A stretch of DNA of 7,951 bases from Paenibacillus sp. oral taxon 786 str. D14 (GTDB lineage: Bacteria; Bacillota; Bacilli; Paenibacillales; Paenibacillaceae). The position numbers and the translations under genes are program-made. The stretch is taken from assembly GCF_000159955.1 (NCBI RefSeq), contig NZ_GG695975.1, forward strand, positions 183,849 to 191,799, read 5' to 3'. Of the stretch, positions 1-6,942 are shown one piece after another. Positions within the stretch are counted from its first letter, which is position 1. Each line of letters opens with the position of its first letter. The notes under the pieces were generated by a model. The model ran no database searches. It saw only the letters and a program-made list of their open reading frames with translations, and was not told the DNA's origin.

Positions 1-27
1 CTACCACTTAGAGGGGCGTAGGCATTC

Positions 28-2328
28 TTGATAAAGTCAATCAATATAAAGGGAAATTTTTTAATTTTATTAAGTATTTCCTTTGTATCTGTTTCCTTAT
101 TTGTATACCAAGTAATACTAACAAGAATATATTCGGCACTTTTATCCTATCACTATACTTTTCTTATCACATCTTTTGCAATATGCGGCGTTGGTGTCGG
201 AAGCGTACTTGTATATATGCAGCAGAAAAAGGCAAAAGAACCGGGTAAGATACAGAAGGTGCAAAGTATAGGTTATGCGGCTTTTTTGTTAGCCCTATTT
301 TATCTCGTCATATTATCGGTGATCTATAAGCTGCCTTATATAAATAGTGTTTTAATCTATGCCCTGTTGGGAACCCTTCCTTTTGTAATAGGGGGATATT
401 ATATATCCCTTCTCTTCAGACTATCCGCGGGGATAAGCAATAAACTTTATTTTGCAGATTTGCTCGGCTCAGGGGTTGGGAGCGTAGTTGTACTTCTATT
501 AATGAACAATTTAGGAATGTTCAGGTCTTCCTTGGTTATAGCTATTATTGCCTTATTGGCTGCGCTCAGCTTCTCGTTGTTAGCAAATTTTAAGAGGTTG
601 ATTGCTGTAACCATAGTTTCTCTCGTTCTATTATCTTCAGGTTTATTCGTTCCAGTTCAGTATATAAATTCGATCGAGAAGAATTTCAACGGTTTATTGA
701 CTAATCCAGGTAAAACGTTTGGGTTTTATCAATATGAAGGTGAGAATGCAGAAATTATATCTACGGAATGGAATTCATTCTCTAGGACTGATGTTATAAG
801 ACTACCGGAAATACCCGACTATATGGTGGTTACTATTGATGGAGCGGCTAATGCCCCAATGATGAAATATAACGGTGATTTAAGCAGTCTGGAGAAATAT
901 AAAAAGGAAACTGAGTTTTTACCTTTTTCGATAGGGAAGAATGATAAGTCTTTGATCATTGGGCCAGGAGGGGGAAGAGATATATTATACGCTTTAGCGG
1001 CCGGGAGTAAAGATATTACCGCAGTTGAAATAAATACTTCGAGCATTGACGCCGTAGAAAAGTACTCCGACTTTAACGGCAACATTTACAATTTGCCGGA
1101 AGTGAAGGTATATGCAGAAGATGGTCGGAATTTCGTCAGAAGGACGAACGATAAATTCGATACGATCTTTTTATCCTTAGTAATGACCAATGCTTCTCAA
1201 AGTGTGGGGTACGCTCTTTCTGAAAACTATATCTATACGGTTGAGGCAGTGAAAGATTATCTAAATAAACTGGAAAGTAACGGAAGAGTCGCCTTTCTTG
1301 CTCATGATCAAAACGATCTCGAAAAAATAGTGGCAACCTCCATTTCAGCTCTTACTCAAAGAGGAGTTCCCTTGAAGGAAGCACCAAAATACATCGCTAT
1401 TTTAGCCAAAAATATGCCTCCATCAGAACATGGCGGTGATGCTGAACATATTCATTATCCTATTGTAATCATAAAAAATGTACCTTTTACAGAGAATGAG
1501 AGTAACCAGTTATTAGACAAGGCATTACAAGGCGGTAATACGCCGTTATTCCTTCCTAATATTTACGAGGAGGGGCCTTTAAAGCACCTGGAAGATGAGC
1601 ACGATACTTTCAAACAATTCACAGCCAAATTTAGCAACAATGTGGTCCCGTCTACAGATGATAGTCCCTATTTCTACAATTTTGAGAAGGGTTTACCTAC
1701 ATCGTTGCTTAATCTTCTTGCTGCTGTTGGAATTGGGAGTGTGATTCTCTTTGTCCCGTTTTTAATAAGAAATCGGAACTTGAAGAGACCAGCACTTTAC
1801 TTTGGACTTCTAGGTGCCGGATTTATGTTGATTGAAACACCGCTCATACAGAAATTTTCTCTTTACTTCGGTCATCCTGTACTTACTTTTAGCTATATTC
1901 TGGCGGCATTGCTGGTAGGAAGCGGGTTGGGAGGATACATGAGTAGAAATAAATCGCTTAACAAAATTCTGAAAAATGACTGTATACCTCCTCTTTTGGT
2001 TGTGGTAGTCAATATAGCATTAATACTGCTTTTAGTAAAAATGTTTCTCATCACGTCGGAGTGGAGCTTAGTTAATAAAATCATTGTTGCTTCCATATTA
2101 GTAATGATTCAAGGGTTCTTTATGGGGATTCCATTTCCAAGAGGACTAAAACGACTTGAGGAATCAGGTAAAGAGGACGCAATTCCGATGATGTTCGGCA
2201 TAAACGGTGTTATGTCTGTAATGGGCTCGGTACTAGCGGTTATTCTCTCCATGAGCCTGGGGTTCAATGGCGCACTGCTCGTTGGCGGATTCATTTATGC
2301 TCTGATAAGCGTTATTAATAGACCCTAA
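28..2328 (+). CDS. Polytopic membrane protein with spermidine-synthase-like (SAM-binding) domain
   Basis: A 766-residue protein in three parts. Residues about 11-210 hold around seven hydrophobic segments. Residues about 225-555 form a soluble class I Rossmann domain like the spermidine synthase family: nucleotide loop GPGGGRD (312-318), acidic strand end VEIN (E334) and AEDGRNF (363-369). Residues about 558-764 hold further membrane segments, with the block GAGFMLIETPLIQKFSLYFG that I recognise from large bacterial 'spermidine synthase-like' membrane proteins, and TDDSPYF (543-549) just before it. The aminopropyltransferase catalytic DSTD-type motif is replaced by SLVM (383-386), so the reaction is more likely methyl transfer or unknown than polyamine synthesis. 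The start is TTG at 28, because an in-frame TAG lies at 19-21 and the next in-frame ATG is at residue 64; GAGGGG (11-16) is the likely ribosome binding site. It is followed closely by another membrane methyltransferase gene, suggesting a shared transcript. Family assignment is firm; substrate is unknown. Confidence 0.85.
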   Translation: MIKSINIKGNFLILLSISFVSVSLFVYQVILTRIYSALLSYHYTFLITSFAICGVGVGSVLVYMQQKKAKEPGKIQKVQSIGYAAFLLALFYLVILSVIYKLPYINSVLIYALLGTLPFVIGGYYISLLFRLSAGISNKLYFADLLGSGVGSVVVLLLMNNLGMFRSSLVIAIIALLAALSFSLLANFKRLIAVTIVSLVLLSSGLFVPVQYINSIEKNFNGLLTNPGKTFGFYQYEGENAEIISTEWNSFSRTDVIRLPEIPDYMVVTIDGAANAPMMKYNGDLSSLEKYKKETEFLPFSIGKNDKSLIIGPGGGRDILYALAAGSKDITAVEINTSSIDAVEKYSDFNGNIYNLPEVKVYAEDGRNFVRRTNDKFDTIFLSLVMTNASQSVGYALSENYIYTVEAVKDYLNKLESNGRVAFLAHDQNDLEKIVATSISALTQRGVPLKEAPKYIAILAKNMPPSEHGGDAEHIHYPIVIIKNVPFTENESNQLLDKALQGGNTPLFLPNIYEEGPLKHLEDEHDTFKQFTAKFSNNVVPSTDDSPYFYNFEKGLPTSLLNLLAAVGIGSVILFVPFLIRNRNLKRPALYFGLLGAGFMLIETPLIQKFSLYFGHPVLTFSYILAALLVGSGLGGYMSRNKSLNKILKNDCIPPLLVVVVNIALILLLVKMFLITSEWSLVNKIIVASILVMIQGFFMGIPFPRGLKRLEESGKEDAIPMMFGINGVMSVMGSVLAVILSMSLGFNGALLVGGFIYALISVINRP

Positions 2329-2354
2329 TTTTGAATAAGTGAGGTACGATTATT

Positions 2355-3029
2355 ATGCATCTTTTGGATAAGAATGCGTACGGTCTCTGGGGATCCGTTC
2401 TATTTAACATCCTGTTTTTTGGTATGTTTGTATTTGCGGCATATAAGCCCCAAACGAAAAGGGAGTGGAGAACATTAGGAGCCTTCGCGGCATTTATAGT
2501 TGCACTTTTCAGTGAAATGTTTGGATTTCCGTTAACAATCTATATTTTAACTTCAGCTTTGGGGAGTAAATACCCGGTACTAGATCCGTTTACTCATCTT
2601 AATGGGCATTTATGGGTAGCCTTGGCTGGCGGTTCAACAACACTATACTCCATTCTCCACCCTCTCAGTAACCTACTTATATTTGCGGGGATATTGATTA
2701 TTGGGATAGGTTGGAAAGGGATTCATGCCGGAAAGGGAGAGATGGTCACTAGCGGGATATACAGAATAGTACGGCACCCTCAGTACAGCGGTTTTGTGCT
2801 TAGTATCATTGGCTTCCTGGTGCAGTGGCCAACAATAATTACGATTTTGATGGCGCCTATCCTTTTAGTCATGTATACAAAACTTTCCAAAAGAGAAGAA
2901 AAACAAATGATAGAAGAATTTGGAGAAAAATATCTGGAGTATAAAAAAATAGTTCCGGCATTCATTCCGAGAAGATTATTAACTAGAAATGAAATTTCAG
3001 AAATTGCAGGGACATTTAGAAATAGGTAA
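2355..3029 (+). CDS. Isoprenylcysteine carboxyl methyltransferase (ICMT/PEMT) family membrane protein
   Basis: A 224-residue integral membrane protein with hydrophobic segments near residues 12-30, 39-58, 85-100, 104-120 and 145-175. The C-terminal half carries the ICMT/phospholipid-methyltransferase signature: GIYRIVRHPQYSG (134-146), with the conserved Arg-His-Pro, then a long hairpin helix and an acidic/aromatic end (EEKQMIEEFGEKYLEYKK, 181-198) matching the family's E..L....G..Y..Y pattern. Members bind S-adenosylmethionine at the membrane face and methylate lipids or other hydrophobic acceptors; since bacteria lack prenylated-CaaX proteins, the eukaryotic substrate should not be assumed. 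ATG at 2355 has GAGG at 2341-2344 upstream. Only 26 bases separate it from the preceding gene and no terminator is visible, so the two are probably co-transcribed. Family is confident; acceptor unknown. Confidence 0.85.
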   Translation: MHLLDKNAYGLWGSVLFNILFFGMFVFAAYKPQTKREWRTLGAFAAFIVALFSEMFGFPLTIYILTSALGSKYPVLDPFTHLNGHLWVALAGGSTTLYSILHPLSNLLIFAGILIIGIGWKGIHAGKGEMVTSGIYRIVRHPQYSGFVLSIIGFLVQWPTIITILMAPILLVMYTKLSKREEKQMIEEFGEKYLEYKKIVPAFIPRRLLTRNEISEIAGTFRNR

Positions 3030-3071
3030 GCCTATATTTTTTGTAATAGAAACTATGTATTAATATTGTAT

Positions 3072-3077
3072 AAGGAG
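3072..3077 (+). promoter_or_regulatory. Ribosome binding site that fixes the chemoreceptor start
   Basis: AAGGAG lies 9 bases before GTG 3087. The longer reading from TTG 3066 would place this Shine-Dalgarno sequence inside the coding region and would have no comparable site of its own, so the GTG is preferred. Confidence 0.75.
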
Positions 3078-3086
3078 CTATTTATC

Positions 3087-4763
3087 GTGAAACTCTCCAT
3101 AAAATTGATGATCATGTTTTCGAGTGTCATTTTAATTGTTGTCGTTTCATTAGGGGGATACTCGGCAGTAATGATGAAAAATGAGGTAACCCACCTTGCT
3201 GAGAAGAAACTCGCAACGAATGAAGCTATGGCCAAGGCATTGCTCAATGAAAAATATCCAGGGGAGTGGGAAATTAAAAATACCAAGTTGTACAAGGGCG
3301 AAACACTAATGGAAAATAATCGTCAAGCGGTAGAATCCATTAATAAACTGACTGGAGATAGTATCGTCATTTTTAAAGGTAAAATCAGCGTTGCAACTGC
3401 AGATGATTCCATGGCAAATAATGAATCGATGAGTTCCCTTGAAACCGAGGTTCAAAAGACGGTTTTGGAGAAAGGGGAAGCCTATCTTGGTTCTTCCCAT
3501 AATGGAGAAGAACTTTCTTTATATGAACCGATAAGAAATAAGCAGGGCGATGTTATTGGAGCTTTTCATGTAAGTATGCCGAAAGAAATGTATGAGCATG
3601 CCTCCCAAAATTTTCGAAAAAGTATGATTTGGTTTGCCTTAATCGGTCTCTTAGTTTCCTTAATAGTTGCTGCTTATTTATCGGTCAGATTTGTACGGCC
3701 AATTCTCCAGATGACACATCTTATGGAGAAGGTTTCAGTTGGCGATTTAAGAGTAGATCTTCTGGTTTCTAAGTCTAGAGATGAGCTAGGTAGACTAGCT
3801 ATTAGCGTCAATCAAATGGTGCGGGGGCTTCAAGAAATGGTACATTCCGTCAAAGAAGTTTCTATAGGTGTTCACCATTCTTCTCTATCTGTTGACGAGA
3901 AGACGAAGCAAATTGCAGAGATGGCTCTAGATGTGAACTCAAATGTCATACAAGTTGAATCAGGGGCGCTTAAGCAAGCTCAGGGAATGAATGCCAGTGC
4001 TAATGCCATGGATGATATTTCAGAAAACATTCAGCATATCGCCGAAACAACTTCCATTGTCGCACTAACTTCAAGTGAAATGTTGGAACATGCTGATCGG
4101 GGAAACCAGTCAATCCAAACAGCTGTTGAGGAGATCCATCAGCTTAATGAAACGACTCGCTTAATGGCAGATAGTATTAATGAGTTGTACCAGATGTCTG
4201 ATAATGTTAGCAGTATAGCAGGAATGATTACAGAGATTTCCTCACAAACCCATCTATTGGCATTGAACGCAGCCATTGAGGCAGCTCGAGCAGGAGAGAA
4301 TGGCCGAGGGTTTACGGTGGTCGCCGATGAAGTGAAAAAATTGGCTGAACAATCTGAGCGTTCTTCACATGAAATTCAATCTTTAATTGATACTGTTCAA
4401 ACGAAGACAAGTGACGCTGCAGAAATGGTGGAGCTGGGACTCAAGCAGCTTGATCGAGGGATAAAAGTCCTACAGAAAGCAGGACAAGCATTCAGCAATA
4501 TTGTCAATTCTGCTGGAGTTGTAGCTAAGCAAAATCAGGAAATATCTACGGCAACTCAGGAAATATCTGCTGGAATTGAAGAAATTGCCTCCTCATTTCA
4601 GACGGTATCTTCAATCGCCGACGAGACAGTAAAAAATGTCCAACACATCATGGAAGCGAGCCATTCACAAGTGAATAGAACAGAGGATATATCCGAAACT
4701 TCATCCAAAATGTTGGAAACGATCGAAAAAATGAGAAAGGCCGTTAATCAATTTCAAGTATAA
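3087..4763 (+). CDS. Methyl-accepting chemotaxis protein, sCache_3-type sensor
   Basis: A transmembrane chemoreceptor of 558 residues from GTG 3087. Order: a short cytoplasmic start; TM1 (about 8-29); an extracellular sensor of about 148 residues (31-178) resembling a single Cache domain (sCache_3), with the patterns [18 protein letters not shown] (57-74), [17 protein letters not shown] (88-104) and [17 protein letters not shown] (146-162); TM2 (179-200); HAMP (about 201-253) with P205 and the DELGRL motif (232-237); then a long coiled coil with the conserved signalling tip around 383-420 ([31 protein letters not shown]). It would signal through CheW/CheA to the flagellar motor. The tip reads QTHLLALN where QTNLLALN is usual. 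No C-terminal CheR/CheB tether pentapeptide is present. It lies 57 bases after the methyltransferase gene with no terminator between, so read-through is possible. The ligand cannot be told from sequence. Confidence 0.93.
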   Translation: MKLSIKLMIMFSSVILIVVVSLGGYSAVMMKNEVTHLAEKKLATNEAMAKALLNEKYPGEWEIKNTKLYKGETLMENNRQAVESINKLTGDSIVIFKGKISVATADDSMANNESMSSLETEVQKTVLEKGEAYLGSSHNGEELSLYEPIRNKQGDVIGAFHVSMPKEMYEHASQNFRKSMIWFALIGLLVSLIVAAYLSVRFVRPILQMTHLMEKVSVGDLRVDLLVSKSRDELGRLAISVNQMVRGLQEMVHSVKEVSIGVHHSSLSVDEKTKQIAEMALDVNSNVIQVESGALKQAQGMNASANAMDDISENIQHIAETTSIVALTSSEMLEHADRGNQSIQTAVEEIHQLNETTRLMADSINELYQMSDNVSSIAGMITEISSQTHLLALNAAIEAARAGENGRGFTVVADEVKKLAEQSERSSHEIQSLIDTVQTKTSDAAEMVELGLKQLDRGIKVLQKAGQAFSNIVNSAGVVAKQNQEISTATQEISAGIEEIASSFQTVSSIADETVKNVQHIMEASHSQVNRTEDISETSSKMLETIEKMRKAVNQFQV

Positions 4764-4777
4764 ATTTGGAGAAAGGA

Positions 4778-4807
4778 CGAGCCAGTGAGTTATTTCTCAC
4801 TGGCTTG
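4778..4807 (+). terminator. Hairpin terminator between convergent genes
   Basis: GCCAGTGAG (4781-4789) pairs perfectly with CTCACTGGC (4796-4804) around a six-base loop, with A4780-T4805 and weaker pairs extending it. A broken T-rich stretch follows on the plus strand, so it most likely ends the chemoreceptor transcript. It begins 15 bases after that stop and ends 6 bases before the stop of the minus-strand peptidase; on the minus strand the following T content is poor, so bidirectional use is possible but weaker. Confidence 0.75.
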
Positions 4808-4812
4808 TTATG

Positions 4813-5370
4813 CTATTTCAACACACTTCCCCCAAACAGAAAGCGCTTTTCCCATTGAGTGCCCTCAATTTTATCGATACGAACGCCGCCCGATTCTTTG
4901 GAATAAGTTTGCAGGATTTTCCCGTTTCCAAGATAAATTCCGTTATGAGTGATGCGGGCAGTGCTTTTATTAATTCCTTGGTAGTCAGAAGCTTTGCTGC
5001 CTCTGTAAGACATGAAGAACATAATGTCTCCACGCTTGAGGTTCTTCCAGTTTGTTGTATAGGTGCCGTTTTTCTTGATATAAGCTCCTTGAGTCCTCGA
5101 ATTAGAAGGCAACCTGATTCCTGCTCCTTCCCAATAGGCTTGTCTTACAAAGTCGGAACAGTCGAAGGTTTTGGTATTGCTTCTGCTGGACCCGAACTCA
5201 TAAGGAGTTCCTAAATATTTCATCCCTTTTGCGATAACATTTTCCCGCACGCTGCTTACTGTTGCTTTAGCTTGTGTAGGAATGTCGCTTGATGCATGAG
5301 TCGTCGGAGCTCCAAACGGACTCATTACGAGAGAAGCAGATACCATTAAAATTGCTAAAGATTTCTTCAT
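4813..5370 (-). CDS. Secreted NlpC/P60-family (C40) peptidase
   Basis: A 185-residue exported protein. Residues 1-26 form a signal peptide: MKKS, a hydrophobic core, and cleavage likely after THA (24-26). The rest is a single NlpC/P60 domain: GMKYLGTPYEFG (49-60), the catalytic Cys71 in FDCSDFVRQAYW, LKRGDIMFF (111-119), the catalytic His142 in THNGIYLGNGK, and a probable third polar residue Gln154 in LQTYS, followed by GGVRI. Such enzymes cut peptide stems of peptidoglycan (D-gamma-Glu to diamino-acid bonds) or related gamma-glutamyl links. There is no LysM or SH3 wall-binding repeat, so it is a minimal, presumably diffusible enzyme. A frame open to 5412 gives an extra 14 residues, but ATG 5370 is chosen because a strong AGGAGG precedes it and the signal peptide then starts correctly. 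It is convergent with the chemoreceptor and divergent from the CWB2 lipoprotein. The usual CSG after the nucleophile is CSD here. Confidence 0.9.
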   Translation of the reverse strand: MKKSLAILMVSASLVMSPFGAPTTHASSDIPTQAKATVSSVRENVIAKGMKYLGTPYEFGSSRSNTKTFDCSDFVRQAYWEGAGIRLPSNSRTQGAYIKKNGTYTTNWKNLKRGDIMFFMSYRGSKASDYQGINKSTARITHNGIYLGNGKILQTYSKESGGVRIDKIEGTQWEKRFLFGGSVLK

Positions 5371-5379
5371 GCTGAATTT

Positions 5380-5385
5380 CCTCCT
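5380..5385 (-). promoter_or_regulatory. Ribosome binding site that fixes the peptidase start
   Basis: The minus strand reads AGGAGG here, 9 bases ahead of the ATG at 5370-5368. The alternative start at 5412 lies upstream of this site and would bury it in coding sequence. Confidence 0.85.
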
Positions 5386-5404
5386 GATGTTTTTTTGTGA
5401 AACT

Positions 5405-5429
5405 GACGTCATCCTAACACAGGATTTCA
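5405..5429 (-). promoter_or_regulatory. Candidate promoter of the peptidase gene
   Basis: Two readings overlap on the minus strand. One is an ECF-sigma-like pair, TGAAAT (5429-5424), 15 bases, then CGTC (5408-5405), close to the envelope-stress pattern TGAAAC-N16-CGTC known for Bacillus SigM/SigW/SigX-type factors. The other is an extended -10 for the housekeeping sigma, TG-T-TAGGAT (5419-5411), without a good -35. Either gives a short leader of about 30 bases. The -10 overlaps an inverted repeat, ATCCT-AACAC-AGGAT (5411-5425), a possible operator. No decision between them is possible by eye. Confidence 0.35.
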
Positions 5430-5485
5430 GGGTTTGTTTAGGCGTAATATTTGGAAGCGGAAAAGGTAATAATTAAACGGGATCT

Positions 5486-5527
5486 CCACGAAAACCACAT
5501 ACTTTCCACAAGCTTTTTGTTTAAAAT
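5486..5527 (+). promoter_or_regulatory. Regulated-type promoter of the CWB2 lipoprotein gene, with direct repeats
   Basis: Reading along the plus strand: CCACG (5486-5490), CCACA (5495-5499), CCACA (5506-5510), then 11 bases and the -10 box TAAAAT (5522-5527). There is no good -35 hexamer; the last two repeats, 11 bases apart, sit where it should be, as expected when a bound activator recruits polymerase. The same arrangement with identical spacing occurs at 7652-7693. The predicted leader is about 50 bases before ATG 5583. The binding protein is not identifiable from this window. Confidence 0.5.
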
Positions 5528-5582
5528 GGATATCACCTAATAACTCTATTTAGAAAATAATGAGAATTTACAGGAGGCGCTT

Positions 5583-6842
5583 ATGAAGAAACCAGTCCAA
5601 CTCGGAGTAGCTTTATTAGTTACGGTGTTCATTTTATCGGCCTGCACCAATTCGGGAAACGACAATGCTGCTAAAGCTGAGAATACGGTTCAACCATCAA
5701 GTAATACAACTGTTTCCGAAGTAAAAGTCGTGACTCCATGGATTTCCTCAAAAAATACGACGCGGATAAACACGGATAATCCCGTGGAAGCGGCGGTGTC
5801 GGTATCGCGAACGTTATGGATGGCAACCAGTGATGATAACCGTCCAGGGAGTATTATTCTTACATCTGCTGATGATTGGCAGAATGCAGTTGTTAGTGCC
5901 GACTTGATCCATCATCCAAGCAATGGCCCGATTTTGTTTGTCAATCAGGATGGTATTCCTGAAGCTACTGCAAATGAGATGAAAAGATTAAAGCCGAAAG
6001 GCGTGGAGAGTAACGAGGGAATTCAAGCGATCTTGGTTGGTGATCTTGATCAAAAAGTTGAGGATCAGGCAAAGGAACTCGGGTTCAAAACGGACAAACT
6101 TGTAGCCGATAATCCTGCAGCTTTGGCTAAAGCCATTGATGCTTATTACGCTAAAGTAGCGGGTGAAAATCCTTCTTCCGTCATCATTGGATCGATGGAA
6201 AGTCTTGAGTATACAATGCCGGCCATCAACTGGATCGCTCATATGCCTGAGCCCCTGTTGTATGTCATGAAAGATGAGATACCGCAGGAAACCAAAGAAG
6301 CGTTACAAACCCGGGGAGGAAAGGCCAATATTTATATTTTAGGGCCTGAATCTGTCATTTCACAGAATGTAGCCAATCAAATAAAGCAATATGGCAAAGT
6401 GGTACGTATTGCTGGCGATGATCCATATGCTAACGCTGTTGCCTTTGCTCAATATAAGGACAAAGCAACCGGATTTGGTTGGGGAATTACAACACCTGGG
6501 CATAACTTTTCGTTTGTAAATCCAGAAAATCCGGGACTGGCTATTGCGGGTGCGCCTTTTTCTCACTTAGGCAAGCATGCACCGCTTCTATGGACAACAA
6601 AGGACAGTATGCCGGATTCGGTGATGTCTTACGTGATGTCTGTCCAACCCAAATATGAGAAATCTCCAACAGAGGGACCGTATAACCATGCCTGGCTAAC
6701 CGGCTCTCAGGCATCCATTTCTGCTGAAGCTCAGGGGCAAATCGACACCATGCTGGAGATTGTATCGGCATCAGGGATGGATCATGGAAGTATGGGTGGA
6801 ATGAACGGCAATACGGAGGATATGCCCGGGATGAACCACTAA
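5583..6842 (+). CDS. CWB2-repeat lipoprotein with Met/His-rich C-terminal tail
   Basis: A 419-residue surface lipoprotein. It has an N-terminal lipoprotein signal with lipobox LSAC (lipidated Cys21) and a Ser/Asn/Thr-rich linker to about residue 50. Three degenerate cell-wall-binding repeat 2 (CWB2) units follow, at about 58-165, 166-275 and 276-393. Supporting patterns are TRINTDNPVEAAVSVS (60-75), GPILFVNQDGIPEAT (115-129), IYILGPESVIS (250-260), VVRIAGDDPYANAVAFA (273-289), GLAIAGAPFSHLGKHAPLLW (318-337) and AWLTGSQASIS (370-380). CWB2 domains bind anionic wall polymers, so the protein may bridge membrane and wall. Residues 398-419 form a tail with five Met (399, 404, 407, 414, 417), two His (401, 419) and two MxxM motifs, like copper-binding Met motifs. 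AGGAGG (5572-5577) lies 5 bases before ATG 5583. It is monocistronic or nearly so: its own promoter precedes it and a strong terminator follows. Cellular role is unproven. Confidence 0.87.
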   Translation: MKKPVQLGVALLVTVFILSACTNSGNDNAAKAENTVQPSSNTTVSEVKVVTPWISSKNTTRINTDNPVEAAVSVSRTLWMATSDDNRPGSIILTSADDWQNAVVSADLIHHPSNGPILFVNQDGIPEATANEMKRLKPKGVESNEGIQAILVGDLDQKVEDQAKELGFKTDKLVADNPAALAKAIDAYYAKVAGENPSSVIIGSMESLEYTMPAINWIAHMPEPLLYVMKDEIPQETKEALQTRGGKANIYILGPESVISQNVANQIKQYGKVVRIAGDDPYANAVAFAQYKDKATGFGWGITTPGHNFSFVNPENPGLAIAGAPFSHLGKHAPLLWTTKDSMPDSVMSYVMSVQPKYEKSPTEGPYNHAWLTGSQASISAEAQGQIDTMLEIVSASGMDHGSMGGMNGNTEDMPGMNH

Positions 6843-6856
6843 CCCGAAGAAAAGGC

Positions 6857-6905
6857 AAAAAGGCTGTATAGGATTGTTTAATATGATCCATGCAGCCTTT
6901 TTATT
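6857..6905 (+). terminator. Rho-independent terminator after the CWB2 lipoprotein gene
   Basis: AAAAAGGCTG (6857-6866) pairs with CAGCCTTTTT (6893-6902). An inner GGAT/ATCC stem (6871-6874 with 6886-6889) continues the helix across a small bulge, and a T-rich run ends it. The arms are symmetrical A/T runs, so it could also work on the minus strand, though no minus-strand gene ends here. Confidence 0.85.
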
Positions 6906-6942
6906 AAAAAAATGATGTTAGTATTAGGGAGCGAATCCGGCA

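Noticed and set aside
1893..2294. Minus-strand open frames within the first gene
   Set aside because: They are antisense to conserved membrane segments of the SpeE-like protein and have neither start signals nor family resemblance.
3066..3086. TTG start giving seven extra residues on the chemoreceptor
   Set aside because: The AAGGAG site would fall inside the coding region; GTG 3087 has this site at ideal spacing and gives a normal short N-terminus before TM1.
4810..5214. Plus-strand open frame of 134 codons opposite the NlpC/P60 gene
   Set aside because: It is antisense to a clear peptidase with catalytic motifs and signal peptide, has no ribosome binding site, and its product shows no recognisable family.
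5553..5568. Fur/PerR/Zur-like box in the lipoprotein leader (AATAATGAGAATTT)
   Set aside because: Only about half of the 7-1-7 palindrome positions match and the two halves are not good inverted repeats; the region is simply A/T-rich.
6541..6891. Minus-strand open frame of 116 codons across the end of the lipoprotein gene
   Set aside because: It is a shadow of the CWB2 coding sequence, runs into the terminator hairpin, and has no family resemblance.
6916..6924. Extended -10 TG-T-TAGTAT before the VTT gene
   Set aside because: Transcription would begin at about 6931, on top of the ribosome binding site (6927-6931), leaving no usable leader.
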